From positions 15,751,464 through 15,815,463 of the forward strand of contig NC_134958.1 of NCBI RefSeq assembly GCF_965638725.1: a stretch of DNA of 64,000 nucleotides. The letters are read 5' to 3'. Shown here piece after piece: positions 14,501 to 26,500 of this stretch. The translations under genes and the position numbers were made by a program. The stretch is from Aptenodytes patagonicus. Its lineage: Eukaryota; Chordata; Aves; Sphenisciformes; Spheniscidae. The notes under the pieces were generated by a model that was given only the letters and a program-made list of their open reading frames with translations, searched no databases and was not told where the DNA came from. How positions within the stretch are numbered: the stretch's first letter is position 1; each line of letters opens with the position of its first letter.

Positions 14501-17500
14501 GCGCCTGGATGCCTCAATCAGAAACATGAGGACAGTGACAGACAAGTTCCTGTCTGCCATTGTTAGTTCAGTGGACAAAATCCCGTGAGTCTGGTATACC
14601 ACAGTATTATCCCTGAGAAGTTGTTGGGTTCATGCTTGCAGCAGTCTTATTTGCCCTTTTCTTTCTCTCGAAGTTATGGAATGCGTTTCATTGCCAAGGT
14701 ACTAAAAGACTCCCTGCATGAGAAGTTTCCTGATGCTGGTGAGGATGAGCTTCTGAAGGTGAGGATCTGAACACCTTTGTGAATAATTGTCAGCCAAATT
14801 GGCTGTGGCAAGCACATCTCATTCTTCTCCTCTGGGTGTATGTGTGGAGAGGAGTGCATGTAAACCTATATAAAGCTTATTTATTTACTTCTACAGGTAG
14901 AAAATGTTTCACATTGGGCTTTTGATTGTTAGCTTCATATACATCATCTGAGATGTAATACATTGTTCAGAAGGAGGTATCCTGTTGCTTCTGCTTTGCT
15001 TTTAATATCTTGGACATTTGGTCCTTTAGGTTTCTTGACTTGGGGTACTCTTGCTCCTATAAAGTAAACCTTGGGTTTGCTCGTATGATCACAGCCAGCT
15101 GCTCCTTTCTTAAAGAGACAATGTCAAGTTAAAAAGACTGTATGCAAAATTCTGATATTCCTAATTCCCCTATCTGTAACACTCTAGGATATTTTGACAG
15201 CAACATGTAGAGAGTCACTTTCCATAATGTCTAGTCAGTTTTGTATTGTTGCATTTCAGTAGGTTTGGAGAACTAAAAAGATCCTAATTGTAGGCACTCT
15301 CAGATGAGTATAGCTTTGGGGTTTTCATTGAAATTTCTTTGGTTTTATGGCTTTTGGTAATTGTGAAGGCCTTTATGTCCATGAATGCTTTGCTTGTTAA
15401 TAAAACAAAGTTTGGATCTTAGAATACTTGACAACGTCTCTTTAAACTTCTCTGCCTCTGCTTCATTACAAAATAATTACCAATCTGAATGCTGTTTTCT
15501 TCTCTCTTCTAGTTCTGTGCTTTCCCATTCTGAGACATCGATTCTTTCTATGCAGGTGAATTAATTTCTTCCATCTGTAAATTTAGGTGGAAAACTGCGG
15601 TTTTCATTAATCCTCGTGGAAACAATGTAACTGTCCACATGAAAGTCAAAACTGCAGTTGTGTGCAATGACTACTCGTAGATTTTTATTTTTTTTTAGCA
15701 ACCAAAGCTACCCATATAATTTACTGTTCTTCTCCGTCCGCAAGTTTGAAAGTTATTAATACAGTTTCTTTCACAGATGTGTTTTCTCATTTACTGGTAG
15801 TAAACAGCTTTGACTGTTGTCATCCCATGACATAATCTGTGAGAGTACAGCAGGGGCTTGCATGAAGCAATTGTCAAAAACATGACCTCACTGAAAGCAG
15901 TTAATTTCTGGGGCTGCTCAGCAATGGCTAGATTTTTTCTCTCTGTTTTCAGCTATTTGTTCAGACCCCGATCTCTTCCGTGCATTTAAGTCACATTGCA
16001 AGCAGGCGAAGCCAAGATTCAGTGACCTGGCCCTCTGCAAATTTCTGTGAACCACCAGAAAATACCTAGAGCATGCGGTGTGAGAACTATCGCTTTACAT
16101 CAGCATGTTGAGTTAATTCCTTTTCATTGCTGGAATTACTTTTGGCAAAATATCAAATACAGGTTAGAAGTATATTTGTGAGCATATGGATAATGTGACG
16201 TCTTTATTTTTGGTTCCTTGAAGTTTATTGCTGCTCACACTTGACTAGGTAAATTGGATTTTGAAGCATCAAATGCCATTCATCTTCTGTACTTCTGATT
16301 TTCTTACCTCTGGATTAAATGGTTTCTCAGTTACTCTCGCTAACTTCTAACTGGGGGTCTATGCCTGAAAATGTTGCTGGCTTATCGAAGAATTATTCTG
16401 AAAGAGAATAAGGCCTTTGGAGAAGGAATGGAAAGTAGTTTCCTCAGTTTAGCTCCTTGGTGTGCCGTGCTTCCTCACCATTTTTGCTTTGTTGGAGATG
16501 GCAGCCAATTCTGCATGCTTCTCTAAGAATTAGCTCTTGTTCCATATTGAAACTGCATTACCGGGTTCCTCTATACCATGATCATTCTGCCCTCTGTTAG
16601 ACTAACTTAATTATGTTTAATTCTCCTGATAATTGTCTCATGCTCATATGAGTAGTCCGTTGGTAACTTGTAATATCTCCTGTCCGTATATTTTTATAAG
16701 TTAAAGTTTCAAATCTTTATGCGTAGGAATATTTGCTGCTGTATTGTCCTGTGGCTAGTAGTGCTTACTCTTCCCTCTTTGTGTTGACCATCCTATTGCG
16801 TCTTAATGATTTTTTTTAGGGTTTTTTTTTTACACTGTAGATTCTTTGGGATAGTATATGATTATATACAGCAGCACAGCAGAACCTTTATCTTGGAAGG
16901 GGCCTCTGGCTTACAAGAAAATAATTTATCAAAGCACAGTCAGAGTAGTTTCAATAAAATTCAGTTGGGTCCTATACCATTGTTTCTTGATGCATTTCTT
17001 CTCTACTCAACTTTTCCTAGATTGTTGGCAACTTACTCTATTATCGCTACATGAATCCAGCCATTGTCGCACCAGATGCGTTTGACATCATTGATCTTTC
17101 AGCTGGAGGTCAGCTGACCACAGATCAACGCAGAAACCTCGGTTCCATTGCAAAGATGTTGCAGCATGCTGCATCCAATAAGATGTTCATGGGAGACAAT
17201 GCGCACCTAAGCATCATTAATGAATACCTATCGCAGTCATACCAGAAATTCAGGTAGAAGACCTTAGCTAATTAAGTTGGGAAGTTTGGCAGAGGTAACA
17301 CTGCAAGTAAAAAGGAATAATAATAGGATTTATCATATTTTAAATTTGTCTCTGTCAAATATGCGGTCTGTTGAAAATAGGAGATTGCACTCCAGACTGC
17401 CATAAGCATCAGTGACAATGGCAAATAAAATGTGTACCTGGAATTTATGAATGATACATTGTATGTTAATGAGATTGCGAAGTCAAGAATAAAGGTTGCT

Positions 17501-20500
17501 CTTGCACATGTTCATTGTGATACTTTGGACGCGGACAACTAGAATGGACATACATTCTTCTGTCCCATATGAGCCCTGGCTCCACATGAAAACCCAGTGG
17601 TGCTCAGGAATAAAGCAGGTTGGCATTTAGCTCTTCATATAGTTGAAGTAAGCTTTTGTTCAAGAATCGTCATCTTATACCTCTCGTGCTTTGGAAGAAC
17701 GAAAACCAGAGATTGCTGGGAGGAAGGGGTGTTACTGCAGTGGAGGCAGGAGGGTGTGTGACCAAAGTCACTGGAGCCATAGGCCAGTCCTGTGAATGCT
17801 GAAAATGAGCCAATGTCAACATGGCCAATATCAATAATAGAATTTACTAGGTTACTTCTGATGTGTTAAACTAAAGCTGACAAACTGTAGTGTGCTGTAA
17901 TGTACCACAGTTGAAAGAAGAGAGACTATGCTAGGGATTGTCATGTGAAGTTAATGCTCTTGATACATCACATTACTCTCAGTCATACTGATTCTTCTTT
18001 TCTCCTCCTTTTTTCTGAAGACGTTTTTTTCAGGCTGCCTGTGAGGTTCCTGAATTGCAGGATAAATTTAATATTGATGAATATTCTGACTTGGTGACTC
18101 TCACTAAGCCAGTTATTTATATTTCTATTGGTGAAATCATCAATACACACACTGTAAGTATACATCAGTCACAGTTGCTCCTTATAAGTAGTGCTTGCAA
18201 AGAAAATGCTGCTTCTGGCTGAAACGCAAAGTTACCAAATACAAGGCTGAAAGTTGTCTTTTGATTGTAGTGTGCAAGAGCTTATCAGCTTATAGAATTA
18301 AGTAGTTTGCTTGTGGCTTCTCTAAGTTTCTTTTGAAAGTATTTGAGTATGTGATAATGGCACAGCTTTGAATGTTGATATTGCTGCTTTGGAGTTCAGT
18401 GAAATAAGATCTTTTTCTAAAAGATACCAGCTCGAAGTAATGTTAATTTTACTGTCTAGAAAAGGATGTGTGATTAACAACATAAATGTTCTTTCTGTTC
18501 ATCTAGTTGCTCTTAGACCACCAAGATGCAATTGCTCCCGAGCACAATGATCCAATTCACGAGCTGCTGGACGATCTTGGAGAGGTTCCTACAATTGAGT
18601 CCTTAATAGGTGGTCTATTTTATTGTACTTAAGAAATATGTGATATTACCTTAAATGACTTGAAGTGCCGTAAAGAAACTATCTCAGGAATCATCGCAGG
18701 TCATTTGGGAGGATGCGCTCTAAAAAACAGCAGCAGATTTGTTCCGGTTTATTCTCTCTGACTACAGAATTTGTTACCCTGAAAAAACCAGGGGTTCTTT
18801 CTCTTCTCCCCACCCCGCTCACCTCATCCCACTGCAGAAATTTCTAGAAGACACACTGAAATTTTGACATGTTTTCTTTGTTCCATTACGCTGGAGCCAT
18901 TTCTCTGTGTGTGTGTCCCCATCCCAGCTTGTTTGCAAAGATCTGTCCTCCGTTCTGGAGATCTGTATGCATTCCTTTCAGAGTGCAGTAGTAAGTGTAT
19001 TAAATGATGTGTGTCCCTATAGGGATCTTTGGCATATGGACAAAAAAACTTTTTTCCCTCCTTTAGAGTTTTTTCTGTACGTTAAGAATTTTATCCTCTT
19101 TCTTCTGGCTGGGGGAGGAAAGAACTGACCTTAGAAAACTTTCACAGATTAGTAAAAACCTGAGCCACGGTTCACTGCTTCAGGATATAACAAACACTGG
19201 AAAGTTGCACAAGCCTCTCTCCTTCCTTGGTTTCTCTGTTGCAGCTATTTGAAGTGTGAAATCTAGTGGCGGCGGGGGGGCAAACGGACACAGTTTTTGG
19301 AGAGGATGCTTTGTCAGCAAAATGCTTATCTTGAAGCTGCTTGATGAGAAAGGTTGGAACCTTTTAAAGGAATGATTGCTAGCACGTTTTCTTCCGAGCA
19401 CTGGCAAAGAACAGAACATAAGTGTTATCTGAGCGAACCTAGACCTTGAGTTTAACTAGAACTTACCCTCCTTCCCCATTTCATTTCTCCCATGTGCATT
19501 GTATCGATGTGGTTAATATGTCAGAGTGTAATCTTTCTGCAGCCCTTTAAAAAAGGGGGGCAGGAGGGGAAGCATCCTAACAACTGTTCTGATGAAAGTT
19601 CAGACAATTAGACTAAGAAAATTTCCTTTTGACAGGATAGCTTACTTTGTTTAATAGAAGAGTACAGGCTCGGTTGCCAACAAGGACTTTGCTTTTAGCT
19701 TGGAAAAATCATTCTGGCGAGGACATGGACATAGAGGCATGGTCATATTTTTATTTATAAAGTATTTTTGGCAGGTCAGCTACTCTTCTCAGTAGAGAGT
19801 GGGATGCTGAGATACAGTGTGGAATACGCATACATCTTTAAGGCATGCGAACTAGTGATTTTGTGGGGCCTTTCTGGCCAGTGTATATTCTCAGTTTTGT
19901 GAAGAAAAAGTCTGTAATGTACTCAAGATTACATTTTTAAAAGCTGGTTTTGGCTTCTGAAGTGTTCTTTTGACAGTATAGGAAACAGTGTAGTTTTTCT
20001 GTGGTCTGTTGCGTAGGGAGAAATTACAAAGCTCTAGCAGTCAAGAATGTAAAGAATACAATTTAATCTATAAACTCTTTCTGCTTGGCAGGGGAAGGGT
20101 CTGGCAATGTTAATGACCCCAACAGGGAAATGCTAGCAAAGACTGAGGTTTCTCTCACACTCACTAATAAATTTGATGTTCCTGGTGATGAGAATGCGGA
20201 GATGGACGCGAGGACGATTCTGTTGAAGTAAGTGAGGGGTAACTGCCTGGTATGTTTCTCAAGAGAACGAGGAACCTGAATTTTCACAGTTAATCTGCAT
20301 GTGAAAATAAGAGAATTGAAGTATAATTTAAACAAACATGGGACTGTTACTCCAAATACACTGAGCTTGTAGCCATGTCCTTTCAATGCTGTGGCTGTTA
20401 AATTTGTTCCTGTTAGTTCTTTGTCACTCTTAGACTTTTAAAGAATGATAGATTCATCTTGGATGGTTCTGGAGGGGAAAACTACCAGAAAAGAAAACTC

Positions 20501-23500
20501 TCCAGATGTGAGCGAGTGTGACAGCAGCAGTTGGATTTGCCTGCATTTGAATAATTTGTAAAGGTCATCTTAAATAGTCCGTAGTGTTCATCACAATTGA
20601 GTTTTAACTCTGAAGTCCATTAACGTAAAATTTAGATGAATCAATATTTGTGTTGGCTATATAATGCCCCGTGCAAATGTTTTCAATAGAATGCGTGTGA
20701 CATGGAAATTTTAAGGGTAACTAAATGTCTAGTACATGTGAATAACACTCTGTTGCTAAGTTTGCTAGGTCCTGCAGAATTAGCTTCTTTAAACAGCCTT
20801 TGAGCAGATTATGTCTGTGTCCTGTTAGTGAAGCAGGAGACCGTGGTACCTTATGATACTCTCCCTGTAGCTTTTCCCTATCTGTGGGAAATATCTCCTT
20901 AGGATATTTTTTTGTTGCTGCTCTCCCTTTTGGTTTATGATGCGGTCCCCTTCTCTCTGCACTTGCTGTCCCCCAAACCTGACTCTTAATAGATGAAGAC
21001 TAATAGCCTTTTTGGGAAATAGAGGAGTTACTAGCCTAATGGAAAGAGAGCAATGGACTGTCAGGGATTTCATTATTGCCAGACTCTCTGTTCCGGAGGA
21101 CTTAGTACTAATATTGACTCTTGGCCAGTTTTAAGCAAATGCTGAGATGTGTAGAGCAGCTACCTGACATTCAGATGCGTATTTACCTGCTCTGATGCAT
21201 TCCTGCTCAGGCGCTAGATAGTTTAGCTGAGAATTCTTCGGGTCAGCTTACACTTGGCCTAGATGGACCAGTGATCTCCCAGAAGAAAATCTTGTCTCCA
21301 AAAATAACTTTAAATTAATTGGACTTCTCAAAAGATACATCAGTATTTCCCTACCCACCAGAAGGTGACATTGATTTCAAAAGTAAAGATTTACCAGATG
21401 TGCTGGTAGTCATCTGAGTTATGGATGATGAGGAAGGTGTGCGTGTGATGCACTTTGTGTGATGCTAGAAATAATTCCAGCCTGACTGCGAAGTACTGAA
21501 GGTGCTATTTGGTTTCATTGTGTGGCTCAAGGACAGAATTGCTTCAGAGTGGGCACTGGCTGTGATTAAATCATGGTTGAGATCAAGGAGCGACCCTGTC
21601 TATCACCAGATTGGAGTCAGGGATCTGCTTTGGCTCAGTTACTGTACACATAAGAAAATAGTCCTGTGGCATTTTTTGATACCTGTTACAAAGCACTAAA
21701 GTGCACTTATGGATGGATAATATTATAGACTTTTTCTGGCTGCACAAATTTGCTGTTGCTGCTACCTGCTTTACCTTTCACCTTGGAATTGCAGCTTCTG
21801 TGGTCCACATGGTAGTACTGGGGCTGCCTTAGAATATATGGGGTAATGTCCTTGCTGTTTGAGGGGGTACTGGGAAGCAAATCCCATGTACTACATAGAT
21901 GAACCTTTCAGGGAACCAGTTTCTGATAACACATTGTCAAAAAAGTAAAGTGCTTTTCAGGGTTCCGGTCTGGTCTAGCCTATGACTACCTAAGCGCTCA
22001 TCCAGTGATAATCTGACTTTAGGTAAATCAGTAACCTTGGCATTACTGCAGAATAGAATAGTATTGAAGGTCTTTCAGTTTAAAGGTTTTTTTTTCTCCT
22101 ATTCTCCTTGATCTCTTTGCAGCACAAAACGCTTAATTGTTGATGTAATCCGCTTCCAACCAGGGGAGACGCTGACTGAAATCCTGGAAACTCCAGCTAC
22201 CTCAGAGCAAGTACGAAGTTCTTTACTTGCGTTCTTTTTAGACTAGGAAATTGTCATCTATCTAGATATACGTGGGTATACTTGCAAATCTGCATTTATG
22301 TGTTGCAGTGAAGTCTCCGCTGAGGTAGGAGCAGTGTGTAACCATAATAAGGAGGGAATATAATGGAAATAAATAGTATGTGTTAATCTTACTCCTCTGG
22401 TAGTTGCTAGAAACTATTTATCTAGAAGACCGTTTTAAATGGCAGGTAGGCTTCTGCTGGTTCCCATATGTGGAATATGTTCATCAAACATGGATTCATT
22501 GGAGTCAGTACGGGAATGACCAAGCAAAACTCTTTATCCTATGTTATGCCGGAGGTTGGACAATCTGTTTCTGGTTCTTTGTCACCTTAAAACGGATCTG
22601 CTTATGAACTTGTAATTTTTTGTTTTCTTTTTCTAGGAAGCAGAGCATCAAAGAGCTATGCAGAAACGGGCCATTCGTGATGCTAAAACTCCCGATAAGA
22701 TGAAAAAATCTGTGTCTGTAAAGGAAGACGGCAACTTAAATCTTCAAGGAAAAAAAGATAAAATCAAGACAGGCCTGAAGAAGTTGACAGAACTGGGGAC
22801 AGTGAATGCAAAAAGTAAATACCAGGAACTAATCAATGACATCGCGAAGGTATGCCAATCGGTGGTTTCCTAGTAATCATAGTGGAGTCTTCCCACAGTT
22901 TGCAGCGTTGTGAAACTGGCATAAGTTTTCAGGAGGAGTAAGCTTTGTACTAGCTGATTTACAGACACGAAGCCTACCTTTTGCTGCAGCATTTCCATCT
23001 CTTGGCATTTGGGAAGTCCTTTATTTTTATAGGACGTTTGTATTTTCTCAAATGACTGTGTTGCCAGAATCTCAGGCACTTTAAGGAAAAGCGTTATAGC
23101 TTGGAGGGGAAGTCCTGTTGTGTGATCTTTTTTTCTGCTCCTTTTCACTAATTTAAGTAGCACCTCTACAAACTTACTCACATAAGGAACTTTTGCCCAT
23201 AACTTAAAGACGTCCTAACCGTTATTTTTATTTAAATGTACCCATTCAAGAATACCTAAACAGTAAAGGGGGGAGCTGAGAAAAACTTGCAAAAGTGATG
23301 TAATACTGTTGTACATTGCTACAGTAACAATGTATTTTATATCACGTTTACCAAAAAAAACCTATTTGGGAAATGTTATGTGTGTAAAGTGAATAAATAA
23401 TCACCTTTAGGGATCCGATTAGAATTAATAATACTGTTGTTAATATATATCAAAATTGAAAACAGAAGTCAACTTGAACACGTGATATTTTTTGGTTAGG

Positions 23501-26500
23501 TATGAAGGTAACATATGCTTAAAGATGGCTGACTAACAAAGAAGGATAAGGAAGTCTGTGCGCTGCTATGGTTATAGTGCTTGATTTGCAAGATAACTTT
23601 CCTATCCAGCAGTGGCAAAAATTACTGCCTTCCTTTAGATTACATACTGTCAGTGCCCACTCTAGTCATTGCAACTGGGACAGCACTGAAGTTTGAGAAA
23701 GCAACAAAAAGTTCAAATGAACTGCTGTGTAGAGTTGGTTAGTTCTAAAAATAGTCAACGCAGAGAAGAAGTGGTGATGCTTAAACTGGGGCAAGTGCAA
23801 CTGAGGGCTCCACCTTGTAGCATGAAGCAAGACTAAGCAAAGTCAAACGGTGTGTTTCAAATACTCTGTGCTCTGGGCTTGAGCAACCAGAGAGCTCGAA
23901 TGACTGTTAAGTCTCTGCCTGTCTTTCTCTGTGGCGTAGGATATCCGAAATCAGCGTAGATACCGTCAGAGAAGAAAGGCGGAGCTGGTGAAGCTGCAGC
24001 AGACGTACAGTGCCTTGAACTCCAAAGCTACTTTTTATGGGGAACAAGTAGATTATTACAAAAGCTACATCAAAACCTGCTTGGATAACCTGGCCAGCAA
24101 GGGCAAGTAAGTATCTTGGAACCATGCCATGGCCCTAGAAGTGCTTCTTACAGAAAGCACATGTAGGTTTGTTGCTAAGAAGAATCGTAATGGCCATCTG
24201 TTCAAACCTCCTCAGCCAAGCTCTTCACCGCAGTGATAGCTCTAGGGAAAGAGTCTCAGCAGTGTTTGGAAGATACGGGGAGAGGGCAGTGCCCCAAATG
24301 AGGTCAAAAAGACATACTTGAAAGGATTTTGGTCTCTCTGGGAGAGGGGAGTGTAGAGAGTCCAGTGGGAATGAAACAGGTTGCCCAGATAATGCAAGTG
24401 CTGCTCAGTCAGTCTGTCCTGTCATCCTTTCTAGGAGCAGAGAATGAAAATAACATAGTTACCTACAAGGAAAGCATTGATCACAAATTGTCCTCTCTTT
24501 ATCCCGAATGGAGTCAGTTGTTCTAGTGCAAGACAATTCAGATTTTCCTGGGGGGGAAGCGTCTTCCTCCCCAGTGAGATGCGGGAAGAGCAACTGCCAT
24601 TGGAAACTGAGGCAAGAAAGTTACTGAGTAATCTCCATGTTCATTGTTACCAGATCCTCTCTTACCTAATGATAGATGGTACTGCTTTCTATGAAGTACC
24701 ATGTGGTTATGTTTTGGGGGGTTTTTGTTGGCTTTTTTTTTTTCCCTTCTCCTGTAGCGTAAGAGTTACTGGTAAATAGTAGAAAATCAAAGATCTGATC
24801 TGAGCTAACAAGTGCTTTGTAGGTAAACTCACAGAAATACATCATCTATCAGCTGCGTTAGTCACAGCTGATTAGCTATACTGGTTCTGTCCCCTCATCC
24901 AAATAAGAGTAAATGTTTGCTGTCCGAAATCTCTTTTCTCGTTTGACTGATCATCTTGTTTGTTGGTTGTTTTTTGGTTTGGGTTTTTTTTTTCAGAGTC
25001 TCTAAGAAACCTCGGGAGATGAAAGGCAAAAACAGTAAAAAGATTTCTCTAAAATACACAGCAGCTCGACTTCATGAGAAGGGAGTGCTTTTAGAGATTG
25101 AGGACCTCCAAGGTAACCAGTGAGTATCTTTTTAAAACTCTTTAGAGCTAAATAACCTTCTCAGAGGAAAACAGGTATGTTGAATTCTTGTCTCTTTCTT
25201 CGAACTAGTTTAGGTGCTGGCAATTGAGGAACAGAAGCTCTGAGATTTGTTTGAGATCATGACAGATTGTCTTGCGTTTTTGTTCTTGGAATTTAGCATT
25301 GTTGGTAGACTTAGCTATTAAAGCTGAAGAAACTGTTTTGGCGATCTAGGCTTGCATCCCTAGGGCCAAGAAACCTTGCATAGTGATCAGTTTTCAGTTC
25401 TCTCTTTTTCTGGTTGAAGCAAAACAGGTCTTTGATTGAGAAGTGTAACGGGATTTAAGCATGACATCCTCTTCCCACCCACCCCTTCCCTGTCACCCCC
25501 ACGGTCGTGGAAGGGGTACCTCCTCGGGTGAATTGCTACTATGGTTAATAGCTCTCATTGCTGAAAAATCAACTTAATGCTAGCTTGAGTTTGTCCAGCT
25601 GCAGTTTGCTAGCCTTGAGAGCTTGGTATATCTTCTGTGGAATATAGAGAAGCTGCCTGTTACTAGAATTTTTTTTTCAACCCTGAATCCCATTTTGTAC
25701 TTTGTGCACTAAATGAAGCATGGATGTGCAGCACTGAAGTAGACTGTTTAGACTGCACAGGCTAAATTACCGTATTTCCTACTACGCTTGTGTGAAGGTG
25801 TGATCTACCGGACGTAGAATCTGTCAGGCTTCCATTCATTGTTGTATTGAGTCTGGTCAGCTTTTACGGTTTCATCCCAAATGGGAATATAGAATAAAGA
25901 GTTAAGAATAGAATTCTTAGAAATCTATCTTCAGATTTCATCTCGTGTATTCTCTCCCTGTTCCAGTAGGAATTACATGTTCAGTAATGAACTGTGGTTT
26001 TTCATTTCTCAAATTTCATAGGTTTAAAAACGTGATATTTGAAATCAGTCCAACAGAAGAAGTAGGAGACTTCGAGGTAAAAGCAAAATTCATGGGGGTA
26101 CAGATGGAAACCTTTATGTTACATTATCAGGTAAGAACTGTCCTATTTAATAGTGGCGTATAAGTTCTGCTTGCCAGACTCTTCATCAAAATAATAATGA
26201 CATGTTTTCTACCTGAACAGTCTGAAAAATGATCTCAAAAACAACCCATTTGTTGCAGGCAAAACAGATGCAACGCGAACGGGGGATCCAGACTACTTTG
26301 TTTCTTTACTAATGAAAGCCTGCTGTCAGTCTGTGTTCTTAGTTACCCCTACACGTACACACACAAAACAAACGCATGCATTTTCAACAGCTTCCTGCTA
26401 CAGCAGAGAGATCGGGAGTCTGTGGCAGCGGTCAGCTGGGCTTGGGTGTGGTGGCTTCAGCCGGTCATCACGTATTGGTGTTCTTTCTCCCACCCTACAC

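Noticed and set aside
21257-21271. CR1-tail-like phrase in an IQGAP1 intron
   Set aside because: The match covers only about 15 bases, without the adjoining CR1 sequence or the terminal repeat.
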